From: Roseibium sp. HPY-6
GTDB lineage: Bacteria > Pseudomonadota > Alphaproteobacteria > Rhizobiales > Stappiaceae
NCBI RefSeq assembly: GCF_040530035.1
Contig: NZ_JBEWCD010000002.1
Location: forward strand, 1,364,001-1,428,000
Direction of reading: 5' to 3'
DNA length: 64,000 nt
This document shows positions 34,977 through 43,194 of the stretch, piece after piece; position 1 is the stretch's first letter; each line of letters begins with the position of its first letter. The notes beneath the pieces are model-generated. The model had not been told where the DNA came from and did no database searches. It saw only the letters and a program-made list of their open reading frames with translations. Both the position numbers and the translations under genes were made by a program.

Positions 34977-36293
34977 TCAATAGGCAGGGCCCATAACGAG
35001 GTTCGGCAGCCAGGTGGCAAGGCCGGGGAAGAGGCACAGCAACAGGATCGCGACAAGCATGCACAGGACAAAGGGCAGGGATCCGGTGAGGATCTTCTTC
35101 AGCGAAATGTCCGGTGCGATGCCGTTGATCACATAAAGATTGAGCCCGACCGGAGGCGAGATCAGGCCGATTTCCATGTTGATGGTCAGGACAACCGCGA
35201 ACCAGATCGGGTCGAAACCGGCGCTTACGATTACAGGCAGCAGGATAGGGGCAGCCATCAAGATCACGGCGACAGGCGGCAGAAAGAACCCGGCAACAAT
35301 TAGGAAAACATTGATGGCGGCCATGAGCACCCACCGGTTGACCTCAAGGTCGCTGATCCACGCGGCGATCGATTGGGTGATGAAGAGACTGGAGAGCATA
35401 TAGGAAAAGACGCCGGCTGCCGCGATAATGAAGAGGATCATCACGCTTTCCTTGGTGCTGTCGCGCAGAACTGCCCAAAGGGATTTTGGGCTGAGCAGCC
35501 TGTAGATCACCATGGCGACGATCAGGCACAGCAGGGCGCCGACCGCCGCGGTTTCCGATGGTGTCGCCACACCGCCATACATGGCGTAGAGCACACCGAC
35601 GATTATGGCGATGAAGGGCAGGACGCGCGGCAGGATTTCGACCCGGTCACGCCAAGAATAGCTGATTTGGGCCGTTGACCGTCCACCGGAGCGCCAGGTT
35701 GCATAGATTGACCAGGCCATGAACAGGCCGACCAGTAGAAGTCCCGGGATCACACCTGCGAGAAACAGCCGGCCGATGGATGTTTCGGTGGCGATCCCAT
35801 AGACGATCATCGTGATAGAAGGCGGGATCAGAATCCCGAGGGTGCCGCCTGCGGCGATGGAGCCGGTGGCGATTTCCTCCGGATAACCGCGCTTGCGCAT
35901 TTCCGGGATCCCCATCTTGCCGATGGCCGCACAAGTTGCCGGGCTGGATCCGGACATGGCCGAAAAAAGCGCGCAAGCCCCCAGGTTGGAGACGACCAGG
36001 CCGCCGGGCACCCGCGTCAGCCAGCGTTCAAGCGCTTCGTAAAGGTCCGCGCCTGCCCGGGTTGAGGCAATCGATGCTCCCATGATGATGAACATCGGGA
36101 TTGACAGGAGTGCGAAGCTATCGAGCTTGCCGAAGAAGATTTCCGGCATCAATTCCAGCGACCGCAGCCCATCGAAAATGACCAGAAAGACCGCGGACAC
36201 CAGCAGGAGGCCCATGGCAACCGAAATGCCGCTGAACAGGATGACGATGGTGGCAAGGGCAACGATTGTGCCGAGAAGAAGAGGATCCATCAC
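34977..36293 (-). CDS. dctM: TRAP transporter large permease subunit (DctM)
   Basis: A 438-aa membrane protein with about 12-13 spans. Typical patterns are MFIIMGASIASTRAGADLYEAL, GAALFSAMSGSSPATCAAIG-like (read GACALFSAMSGSSPATCAAIGKMGIPEM) and GTLGILIPPSITMIVYG. It is the sodium-coupled channel part of a tripartite ATP-independent periplasmic importer for organic acids. The start overlaps the small subunit by 4 bp (ATGA). It works with the dctQ and dctP proteins encoded upstream. Confidence 0.95.
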   Translation of the reverse strand: MMDPLLLGTIVALATIVILFSGISVAMGLLLVSAVFLVIFDGLRSLELMPEIFFGKLDSFALLSIPMFIIMGASIASTRAGADLYEALERWLTRVPGGLVVSNLGACALFSAMSGSSPATCAAIGKMGIPEMRKRGYPEEIATGSIAAGGTLGILIPPSITMIVYGIATETSIGRLFLAGVIPGLLLVGLFMAWSIYATWRSGGRSTAQISYSWRDRVEILPRVLPFIAIIVGVLYAMYGGVATPSETAAVGALLCLIVAMVIYRLLSPKSLWAVLRDSTKESVMILFIIAAAGVFSYMLSSLFITQSIAAWISDLEVNRWVLMAAINVFLIVAGFFLPPVAVILMAAPILLPVIVSAGFDPIWFAVVLTINMEIGLISPPVGLNLYVINGIAPDISLKKILTGSLPFVLCMLVAILLLCLFPGLATWLPNLVMGPAY

Positions 36294-36835
36294 AGGGCTC
36301 CTTCCGGTTTGCCCGGGAGATCGGAAAACGCTTCAAGGCAATCCGCTGCGAGTTGAAGAAACAACAAGCCGAATCCGACGGGCAGCGACAGGTAGGGAAT
36401 CCAGAGCGGAACTGCGGTGACAGTGTCGGAAGTCCAGCCACGGCTAAATGCGAGATGCCAGTATTCGTACCCATAGAAAGTGCAAACGCCGATAATGCCA
36501 AGCGCCGAAAAAGAGGTCAGCGTCTTGAGCAGGCGCGCCGCTCTCGGGCCGAGCCACATCGGCAAGAGGTCGACATTGACATGTCCCTTGTGCTTTTGCA
36601 CGAAAGGCAGGCCCAGAAGCGTGGCGGCTACAACGAGATACACCACGACCTCCGTTTGCCAGACGGTTGAACCGTTGAGGACAAAACGGATGAAGATCAT
36701 CTGGCAGGTGAGGAACACTGCGCTCAGGATCATCGTCGCCGCTATCCAGCCGGATACTTCGGAAACCTGCCTGATGATTCCGGACGCACTGAACCGTGCG
36801 GCCCTTGAGAGAACGAGAGCCATTTTCTGCTCCAT
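36290..36835 (-). CDS. dctQ: TRAP transporter small permease subunit (DctQ)
   Basis: A 181-aa membrane protein with four spans (about residues 24-44, 60-80, 101-121, 142-162). The motif RFVLNGSTVWQTEVVVYLVVAATLLG with W and E residues is typical for the small subunit, which holds the large one. It overlaps dctM by 4 bp. It lies 47 bp after dctP, with a hairpin in between. Confidence 0.93.
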   Translation of the reverse strand: MEQKMALVLSRAARFSASGIIRQVSEVSGWIAATMILSAVFLTCQMIFIRFVLNGSTVWQTEVVVYLVVAATLLGLPFVQKHKGHVNVDLLPMWLGPRAARLLKTLTSFSALGIIGVCTFYGYEYWHLAFSRGWTSDTVTAVPLWIPYLSLPVGFGLLFLQLAADCLEAFSDLPGKPEGAL

Positions 36836-36851
36836 AGGTGGTAAGTGGGAA

Positions 36852-36872
36852 GACGGCCCGCGGCGGGCCGTC
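36852..36872 (-). other. Hairpin between dctP and dctQ
   Basis: GACGGCCCG, CGG loop, CGGGCCGTC: a perfect 9-bp stem 11 nt after the dctP stop. Without a T run it probably stabilises the dctP part of the transcript and lowers permease levels, as in many binding-protein operons. Confidence 0.6.
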
Positions 36873-36882
36873 CGAAATCCGG

Positions 36883-37866
36883 TTATTCGACCGAAAGCGC
36901 CATATCCAAAAGCGATTGCCCGTTCGGAACGGATTCCACAAAGGACTTGTAGGCGGTCTTCTGGGCGAGCGCGCGCCAGGCATCGAAGTCGGAAGGCGTC
37001 ATCTCGGCAATCTCGACGCCTGCCTCGCGGAAGACCTCGACTGATGCAGCGTCCTGGATCTTGGCCTCCTTGAGGTAGAAGGCCTCCGCCTTTTCGGCGG
37101 CTGCAAGAAGCGCCTCCTGCTGAGCGCCATTCAGTCCGTCGAAGGTGGATTTGTTCATCAGGAGAGGCTGGTAGAGAAACCAGAGCGCAACATCGCCCGC
37201 CGGCGTGTAACAGCTGACTTGTTCAAAAATGCGGTAGGAGACAAAGGACGATGATGACGTATTGGCCGCATCGAGAACGCCGGTCTGCATGGCGCTGTAG
37301 ATTTCGGATGACGCCATCGATGCGATCGAAGCTCCAGCGCCGACCAACATCTGTTCGAAGGACTTCCCGGCGGCACGGGTCTGCAACCCGGAAACGTCTT
37401 CCGGTTTGGTGATGCACTTGTCCTTGCCAACAAAACCACCAGCCAGATAGCCGTTCACAAGCACCATGACATCGTCTTCCGCCATTTCGGCCTTCAGCTC
37501 ATCCATGAAAGGCGAGTCGAACAGTCGCGCCGCGTGGTCGTGGTTCTTCACGAGGCCCGGCATCAGCGTGAGGTTGAATGCAGGGCGCTGACCGCCGGCA
37601 TAGCTCAGCGGGAACACTGTCATGTCGAGCTGTCCCCTGCTGAGCGGCTTGTATTGCTCGCGGGGTTTGAACAGCGACTTGGACGGAAAGATCTTGATAG
37701 CGAGATCCACGTCAGCAGTGGCGACCTCGTCGGCAACCATCTGCGCGACGTTGTGGCGAATATCTTGCGTCGACCATTGATGTGACAGCCGAAGTTCCGT
37801 CGCCTGCGCGGCTTGTGCGGACATCATCGCAACTAGGGCGGTGGCCGTGAGCAGGGGTGATTTCAT
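36883..37866 (-). CDS. dctP: TRAP transporter substrate-binding protein (DctP)
   Basis: A 327-aa periplasmic protein with a signal peptide (residues 1-24, ending AAQAT). The pattern LRLSHQWSTQDIRHNVAQMVADEV, FKPREQYKPLSRGQLDMTVF and the binding-site Arg region (VSGLQTRAAGKSFEQMLVGAGAS) are typical of the DctP/C4-dicarboxylate group. It binds the substrate, likely an organic acid, and hands it to DctQM. The ATG at 37866 has a GGAGGAG site. The promoter region contains a 16-bp palindrome shared with the divergent GntR gene. Confidence 0.94.
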   Translation of the reverse strand: MKSPLLTATALVAMMSAQAAQATELRLSHQWSTQDIRHNVAQMVADEVATADVDLAIKIFPSKSLFKPREQYKPLSRGQLDMTVFPLSYAGGQRPAFNLTLMPGLVKNHDHAARLFDSPFMDELKAEMAEDDVMVLVNGYLAGGFVGKDKCITKPEDVSGLQTRAAGKSFEQMLVGAGASIASMASSEIYSAMQTGVLDAANTSSSSFVSYRIFEQVSCYTPAGDVALWFLYQPLLMNKSTFDGLNGAQQEALLAAAEKAEAFYLKEAKIQDAASVEVFREAGVEIAEMTPSDFDAWRALAQKTAYKSFVESVPNGQSLLDMALSVE

Positions 37867-37898
37867 GTCAGTCTCCTCCATTTGGTACATATGAACTC

Positions 37899-37914
37899 TA
37901 TATGTATACATATA
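37899..37914. promoter_or_regulatory. Perfect 16-bp palindrome between dctP and the GntR gene
   Basis: TATATGTATACATATA, 33 bp upstream of dctP and 68 bp upstream of gntR. Its core, ATGTATACAT, resembles operators of FadR/FCD-type GntR regulators. A second, shorter palindrome ATACGTAT (37943-37950) lies nearer gntR. Probably the operator of the divergent GntR protein. Confidence 0.65.
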
Positions 37915-37981
37915 ATAATTTTATAAATACATAAATGTCAACATACGTATCGACATGCAAGGCGTCGCAAGCTAAAAGGGG

Positions 37982-38653
37982 ATGGAAATCAAAGGATTGA
38001 TGCTGATGGCCCGCGTTGCCGACCAACTGATCGAAACCTTGCGGAACGACATACGCTCCGGTGTCCTGCGCCCGGGAGACCAACTGGAAGAAGCGGCTCT
38101 GGCGGAGCGGTTCGGTGTTTCGCGAACGCCTGTTCGGGAAGCTGTTCGCTCTCTGGTCGACAGCGGGTTATTGGAAACCAAGCCGCGTAAGGGTGCCCTC
38201 GTCAGGGTGCTGTCGGCGAAGGAACTCATTGATCTGTTTGAAGTCGCCGCCGAGCTGGAGGGCATGGCATGCCGTCTGGCCGCGGAACGGCTGACTGCCG
38301 ACAAGGCCGCCGCGCTCGAGGATGCCCTGCACTTCTGCCGCACGGCCGCCGAGGCAAATGACCAGGACGGTTATGCAAAGGCCAATCTTGCGTTTCACCA
38401 GGCCATTCACAATGCGGCGGGAAACAACAGGCTGATTGAGCAGATCGAACAGCTAGCAGGTCATATCAACCCGTACCGCGCCATGCCTTTCCAGATGCGT
38501 GGTCGGCTGCAGAAATCGACCGAAGAGCATGCCTCTATTGCGGAAGCGATCCTTAAAAACACCGGGACGCAAGCCGACGAACTGATGCGCGATCACATGA
38601 TGCTGCAGGGACAGCGGTTACCCATGATCCTGGAAGCCATAGAGCCCAGATAG
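37982..38653 (+). CDS. GntR family regulator, FadR/FCD type
   Basis: A 223-aa repressor-type protein. The winged helix-turn-helix is at residues 15-72 (LRPGDQLEEAALAERFGVSRTPVREAVRSL). The FCD ligand domain follows, with the metal-binding pattern of Asp/His residues (ANLAFHQAIHNAAGN and EEHASIAEAI). FCD members usually sense organic acids. It is divergent from dctP, so it most likely controls the TRAP operon, and perhaps the dehydratase operon convergent to it. The ATG at 37982 has a GGGG site nearby; ATG at 38006 is an alternative. Confidence 0.93.
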   Translation: MEIKGLMLMARVADQLIETLRNDIRSGVLRPGDQLEEAALAERFGVSRTPVREAVRSLVDSGLLETKPRKGALVRVLSAKELIDLFEVAAELEGMACRLAAERLTADKAAALEDALHFCRTAAEANDQDGYAKANLAFHQAIHNAAGNNRLIEQIEQLAGHINPYRAMPFQMRGRLQKSTEEHASIAEAILKNTGTQADELMRDHMMLQGQRLPMILEAIEPR

Positions 38654-38676
38654 GTTGTCCAGCTGACATCTCTTGC

Positions 38677-38712
38677 TCGAGTGAAGCGAGGTTACTTCAG
38701 CAAAGCACTCGA
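38677..38712. terminator. Imperfect stem-loop between convergent gntR and dehydratase genes
   Basis: TCGAGTGAAG pairs with CTTC and CACTCGA across a 4-nt mismatch. It lies in a 59-bp gap between convergent stops, and may serve as a weak terminator for both. Confidence 0.35.
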
Positions 38713-39924
38713 TCAAAGCGGATCGGCCGGGCTTTCCTGCAATCCGAGATGCAGTTCATCGCCCTCATAAGGGTGTGCCCGCGCGACATCTTCGTTCAGC
38801 TCATGCCCCAGGCCCGGTGCGCCAGACGGGATAACATACCCGTCTTCCCAGCGGATGGGGTTCTTCAGGAGCTCGGCGTAGAACCCATCGAATGTGCGGA
38901 TGGATTCCAGGACGAGGAAATTCGGGCTGCAAGTGGCGAGCTGGATATTGGCGAGTGCCACCAGCGGGCCGCAGTAAAGATGCGGGGCGACCTGCGCGGA
39001 GTGGCACTCCGCCATGGCGGCGATTTTCTTGGCTTCAAGCAGGCCACCGACACGGCCCAAATTCATCTGCAGAATGCTCGCGGCACCGGTTTCCAGAACG
39101 CGTGAGAACTCGTATTTCGTGCAGAGCCGCTCACCCGTGGCCACCGGGATGGACGTGTAGCGGGCAACCTCCGCCATGTCCTCCGGTTTTTCCGGCGGGA
39201 TCGGTTCTTCGAACCAGAGCGGATCGTAGGCCTCAAGCCGGCGCGCCATGCGCTTCGCACCGGAAACGGTAAACTGCCCGTGGGTGCCGAAAAGGAGATC
39301 GGCCTTGTCGCCGACAGCCTCCCGAATTGTGCGGCAGAAGGCTTCGGAACGGGTCAGGTCTTCAAGGCTCGGCTGATGCCCATCATAGATCGTGTAAGCG
39401 CCCGCCGGATCGAATTTGACGGCCGTAAAACCCTGTTCGACCGCCTTGATCGCTGCCTCAGCCGCCATGCCGGGATCGTTGTAGACATTGGGTGTGTCCG
39501 GGTCGGGATAGACATCACCGTCAAGCGGATAGAGGTATGTGTAGGATCGCAGCCGCTCGTGCACCTTGCCGCCAAGGAGCTCGTAGGCGGGTTTGCCCGC
39601 AGCCTTGCCGATAATGTCCCAGCAGGCCATCTCCAGCCCGGAGAGAACGCCCATGACCGAAACATCGGGCCGCTGCGTGTATCCGGCGCCATAGGTTTTA
39701 TGCCAGAGCTTTTCGATATGATGCGGGTCTTCGCCTTCAAACTGCCGTTGAAACACGTCTTTCGCCATCTCGGCGACCAGATGAGGCCCGAACGTGGCGT
39801 TGTAGATTTCGCCATAGCCGGTAATACCGCATAGGGTGACCAGCTTCACGAAAATGAAGTAGCGCCCGCCATGGCGCGGCGGAGGATTTCCGACAACAAA
39901 GGTCTCGATTTGGGCGAGTTTCAT
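38713..39924 (-). CDS. Enolase-superfamily sugar-acid dehydratase (galactonate dehydratase-like)
   Basis: A 403-aa mandelate racemase/muconate lactonising type enzyme. The metal ligands fit WFEEPIPPE and ATGERL; ACWDIIGKAAGKPAYELLGG is the shared structural block, and GTHGQFT and VAPHLYCGPLVAL resemble the base-bearing parts of galactonate-type dehydratases. The enzyme removes water from a sugar acid to give a 2-keto-3-deoxy acid; the exact acid cannot be told. It follows the aldehyde dehydrogenase by 10 bp in the GMC operon, so it may act on the acid made by that enzyme. Confidence 0.88.
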   Translation of the reverse strand: MKLAQIETFVVGNPPPRHGGRYFIFVKLVTLCGITGYGEIYNATFGPHLVAEMAKDVFQRQFEGEDPHHIEKLWHKTYGAGYTQRPDVSVMGVLSGLEMACWDIIGKAAGKPAYELLGGKVHERLRSYTYLYPLDGDVYPDPDTPNVYNDPGMAAEAAIKAVEQGFTAVKFDPAGAYTIYDGHQPSLEDLTRSEAFCRTIREAVGDKADLLFGTHGQFTVSGAKRMARRLEAYDPLWFEEPIPPEKPEDMAEVARYTSIPVATGERLCTKYEFSRVLETGAASILQMNLGRVGGLLEAKKIAAMAECHSAQVAPHLYCGPLVALANIQLATCSPNFLVLESIRTFDGFYAELLKNPIRWEDGYVIPSGAPGLGHELNEDVARAHPYEGDELHLGLQESPADPL

Positions 39925-39934
39925 GAAAGGGTTC

Positions 39935-41422
39935 TTAGCTCGCGTTGCTGATGGTGATCGACTTTACCTTGGTATAGGCGTCAAGTCCCTCCCAACCCTT
40001 CTCGCGGCCGTATCCGGACTTCTTGTTGCCACCGAAGGGAAGTTCCAGGCCGCCGGCCCAGTAGTCGTTGATCGAAACCTGACCGCAATCCATGGCTGAC
40101 GCGACCCGCATGGCCCTGCCGACATCTTGCGTGTAGACGCTCGCGATGAGGCCGAATTCCGTTCCATTGGCCAACTGGATAGCCTCGTCCTCGCTCTCGA
40201 AATTCTGAACTGACAAGACGGGTCCGAAGATCTCATCCTGCACAGCGGGATCGTTGGCGGCAAGGTCGGCGATGACGGTCGGCTGAAAGAACCAGCCTTT
40301 GCCGGTGTCCGCGTCCACGGTAACGTCCCCGCCTGTCAGCAGATTTGCACCGCGTGATTTTGCTGCATCAACATGGGCCTTGATACGCGACAGGTGCAGC
40401 TGCGAATTGATGGCGCCCATGTCAGGGGCCGTCAGGCCGTGCGCAGGCCTGATTGATTTGGCGCGCTCGGTGAGAATTGAAAGCACATCGTCGCGGATCG
40501 TCTTGTGCAGGATCAGACGGGATCCTGCGGAACAGATCTGCCCGGAATTGGAAAAGATCGCCCAGTAGGCGCCGTCGGCGACTTTTTCGGGATCCGCGTC
40601 ACCAAAGGCGATCAGCGGAGACTTGCCTCCAAGTTCAAGGGTCAGACGCGTGACATTGGGCGCAGCCATTTGAGCAACATTGACGCCGGTTGATACGGAA
40701 CCGGTAAAGGTTAGCTGCTTGATACGTGGGTCGCGCGCCATTTGCGCGCCGACATCCGAGCCAAGACCTGTTACGACATTCACTAGTCCTTCCGGGACAC
40801 CGGCCTCGCATAGAAGTTCGGCCATGATCAACGCTGTGAAGGGTGTTGTTTCGGCGGGCTTGGCAACGACGGAACATCCTGCGGCGAGTGCTGGGGCGAC
40901 ACCGCGCGCGAAGGTCGATGTCGGATAGTTCCAGGGTATGATATGCCCTGTTACGCCCACCGGTTCGCGTACGGTGAAAGCGGTGTAGGCGGGGCCGAGA
41001 TTGACAGACCTGCCGTCCAGCTTATCGGCGGCACCAGCGTAATACTCGAAGAGCCGCGCGGAGGACTGAACGTCACCTGCTGCTTCTGCGAGGGTCTTGC
41101 CGCTATCGACCACCTCGATAACTGCAAGTCGGTCAGCATTCTCGCGAAAAAGACGGGCGACATTGTTGAGGATCCTGCAACGCTTGCCGGGTGGCACCAG
41201 ACGCCAATTCGCAGCAGCTTTCTCTGCCGTCGCGACGGCGTGGTCCATGTCCTTACTCTCGCCGAGTGAGAACTCCGCAAACGCCTCCGCGCGGCCTGGA
41301 TCAAAGCTCTCCATTTTCCGGTTTGATGGCGGCGTGACCCTTCCGTTTATGAAATGGCCGTTCGGTAGATTATCCAGCCATCCGGTCTTCAGATAATCCT
41401 GGGCGATGTCCTCAGCGGTCAT
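39935..41422 (-). CDS. Aldehyde dehydrogenase (NAD+ dependent)
   Basis: A 495-aa soluble enzyme. Motifs are GFTGSVSTG-like cofactor region (read TFTGSVSTG), LELGGKSP with the general base Glu, and the catalytic Cys in FSNSGQICSAGSRL. It oxidises an aldehyde to its acid. The gene overlaps the end of the GMC oxidoreductase by 4 bp, so the two enzymes probably work in sequence: alcohol, aldehyde, acid. It resembles betaine-aldehyde dehydrogenases, but the substrate is not proven. Confidence 0.94.
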   Translation of the reverse strand: MTAEDIAQDYLKTGWLDNLPNGHFINGRVTPPSNRKMESFDPGRAEAFAEFSLGESKDMDHAVATAEKAAANWRLVPPGKRCRILNNVARLFRENADRLAVIEVVDSGKTLAEAAGDVQSSARLFEYYAGAADKLDGRSVNLGPAYTAFTVREPVGVTGHIIPWNYPTSTFARGVAPALAAGCSVVAKPAETTPFTALIMAELLCEAGVPEGLVNVVTGLGSDVGAQMARDPRIKQLTFTGSVSTGVNVAQMAAPNVTRLTLELGGKSPLIAFGDADPEKVADGAYWAIFSNSGQICSAGSRLILHKTIRDDVLSILTERAKSIRPAHGLTAPDMGAINSQLHLSRIKAHVDAAKSRGANLLTGGDVTVDADTGKGWFFQPTVIADLAANDPAVQDEIFGPVLSVQNFESEDEAIQLANGTEFGLIASVYTQDVGRAMRVASAMDCGQVSINDYWAGGLELPFGGNKKSGYGREKGWEGLDAYTKVKSITISNAS

Positions 41423-43035
41423 GATGTGGCTCGTTTCCGGTCTTGCAGGATGATGTCTGCCCCTTTGAGGGCAAGCATCATCGTCGGTGCGTTGGTGTTG
41501 CCTGATGTGATGTTTGGAAAAGCTGATGCGTCGACGACCCTGAGGCCCTTGATGCCGTGAACACGCAGGCGGCTGTCGGTCACGGTCGTATCCCGGTTTT
41601 CGCCCATACGGCAGGTGGAAACCGGATGATAGACTGTGCTGGCGCGCGCGCGGAAATCTGCGAGAAGTTCGCTGTCGTCAAGGGATCCAAGATGCGGGGC
41701 GACCGATGCTTCCACGACGGAGCGCATCGCATTGCTGGCCATGATTTTTTGGCAGAGCCTGCCACCGTCAACGACGGCGCGCCGGTCTTCTTCGGTCGAA
41801 AGTGAATTCGGCTGTATTGACGGCGAAACGGTGCCGTCTGCGCTTTTGATATCGACCCGCCCGCGGCTCGTCGGGCGCGTCGGCTGCGCGCAGATAATGA
41901 ACCCGTCGAACGGATCAAGAGCCATCTTCGCCGTTTTGCCCTTGGCCATCATGCGATAGCTGATTGGGTTGAAATAAAGCTGCTGATCCGGTTGGTTCAA
42001 ACCGGGGCGTGATCGCAAGAAGCCGCCGCATTGGTTCACCGAAAGGGCGAGGGGGCCCGTGCGCGAAAAGGCGTATTGCAGGGCGGCAGTGGCCTGGCCT
42101 GCAAGCGGGCGCAGGACTGAGTTGAGTGTCGCTTCCCTTGCACGAAACGTGTAGCTCGCCGTGAGATGATCCTGGAGATTGCCACCGACATTGTCATTTG
42201 CAAAAAGAACCGGGATTCCGAGGCCTTGCAACAACTGGCCGGGACCGACACCGGAGATCTGGAGGAGCTGTGGTGAACCGATCGCACCTGCAGCCAGAAC
42301 GACCTCGTTTGAGGCAGTGATCGTTTCGCCGCTTGTGAGTTCGACGCCGACCGCTGTCACCCCGTCAAAAAGAATGCGCTTGACCTGAGCTTCGGTACGC
42401 ACGGAAAGGTTGGCGCGCGCCATGGCCGGACGCAGGAATGCCCGCGCGGATGAACAGCGCTCACCCCGTCGCGTGTTGATGTGGTAGATGGCGCCGCCCT
42501 CGGGGCGGTCTCCGTTGATGTCGTCTGTTTGCGGGAGGCCTGTCTCGTCAAGCGCGGCGAAAAAATGTCTGTTCAGTCGATGGATCTGTTCAGACGTGTT
42601 CTGAACGTGGATCGGACCGCTGCCGTGTTCTTCGCCGGAGGGTGATACCTTTGTTTCAAGGTGCTCGAAGATCGGTTTGACATCGCGCCAGCCCCAACCC
42701 TCAGCACCGGAAGCCTCCCAGTCGTCATAGTCCTCCGTCAGACCCCGGCAATAAACCATGGCATTTATGGATCCTGAACCGCCGAGAAGACGACCGCGCG
42801 GCCAGGAAATGCTGCGCCCGTTGAGGCCGTCGTCGGGCTCGGTTGTGAATTGCCAGGTGTGCCTCGGACTGGAGATGAGTTTGCTGTAGCCAAGGGGCAG
42901 GCGAACCCAGGGTGACGAGTCGGCACTGCCGGCCTCAAGCAGCAACACTCTGATCCCTTGGTCCGCGCTCAAACGCTCCGCCAGAACGCAGCCCGCGGAT
43001 CCGGCGCCCACGATGATGTAGTCAACGTTTTGCAT
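41419..43035 (-). CDS. GMC family oxidoreductase (choline-dehydrogenase-like)
   Basis: A 538-aa FAD enzyme. The FAD motif is YIIVGAGSAGCVLAERL (residues 5-21), the second GMC signature is RGRLLGGSGSINAMVYCRG, and the active-site His and Asn are in YHPVSTCRMG and SGNTNAPTMML. It oxidises an alcohol to an aldehyde, which suits its coupled partner, the aldehyde dehydrogenase. Choline is one possibility, but no betaine genes surround it, so a polyol or other alcohol is likely. It is divergent from a LysR gene, with a 48-bp dyad between them. Confidence 0.94.
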   Translation of the reverse strand: MQNVDYIIVGAGSAGCVLAERLSADQGIRVLLLEAGSADSSPWVRLPLGYSKLISSPRHTWQFTTEPDDGLNGRSISWPRGRLLGGSGSINAMVYCRGLTEDYDDWEASGAEGWGWRDVKPIFEHLETKVSPSGEEHGSGPIHVQNTSEQIHRLNRHFFAALDETGLPQTDDINGDRPEGGAIYHINTRRGERCSSARAFLRPAMARANLSVRTEAQVKRILFDGVTAVGVELTSGETITASNEVVLAAGAIGSPQLLQISGVGPGQLLQGLGIPVLFANDNVGGNLQDHLTASYTFRAREATLNSVLRPLAGQATAALQYAFSRTGPLALSVNQCGGFLRSRPGLNQPDQQLYFNPISYRMMAKGKTAKMALDPFDGFIICAQPTRPTSRGRVDIKSADGTVSPSIQPNSLSTEEDRRAVVDGGRLCQKIMASNAMRSVVEASVAPHLGSLDDSELLADFRARASTVYHPVSTCRMGENRDTTVTDSRLRVHGIKGLRVVDASAFPNITSGNTNAPTMMLALKGADIILQDRKRATS

Positions 43036-43058
43036 TCAGCATAATGCCCGCCACATGA

Positions 43059-43106
43059 TTTTCACCGCGAAGTTTCACCGAGTTTGCAGAAACTTTGAAG
43101 TGAAAA
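43059..43106. promoter_or_regulatory. Nested 48-bp inverted repeat between the GMC operon and LysR gene
   Basis: TTTTCAC, 5 nt, AGTTTC, 12 nt, GAAACT, 5 nt, GTGAAAA. Both pairs are perfect and the spacing is symmetrical. It lies 24 bp before the GMC start and probably forms the operator of the divergent LysR protein. Confidence 0.65.
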
Positions 43107-43194
43107 AAAATTTGGTATGACTTCGAAAAATTTTGCAGGATGTACCTGTCAAAAAATAGAAAAATCTCCGAGTTCACACAAGCTGGTTGACCTG

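Noticed and set aside
41419..43035. Choline dehydrogenase (betA) for the GMC gene, with betaine aldehyde dehydrogenase (betB) for its partner
   Set aside because: Similar families, but no betaine transport or betI gene nearby, and the TRAP and dehydratase genes point to another substrate.
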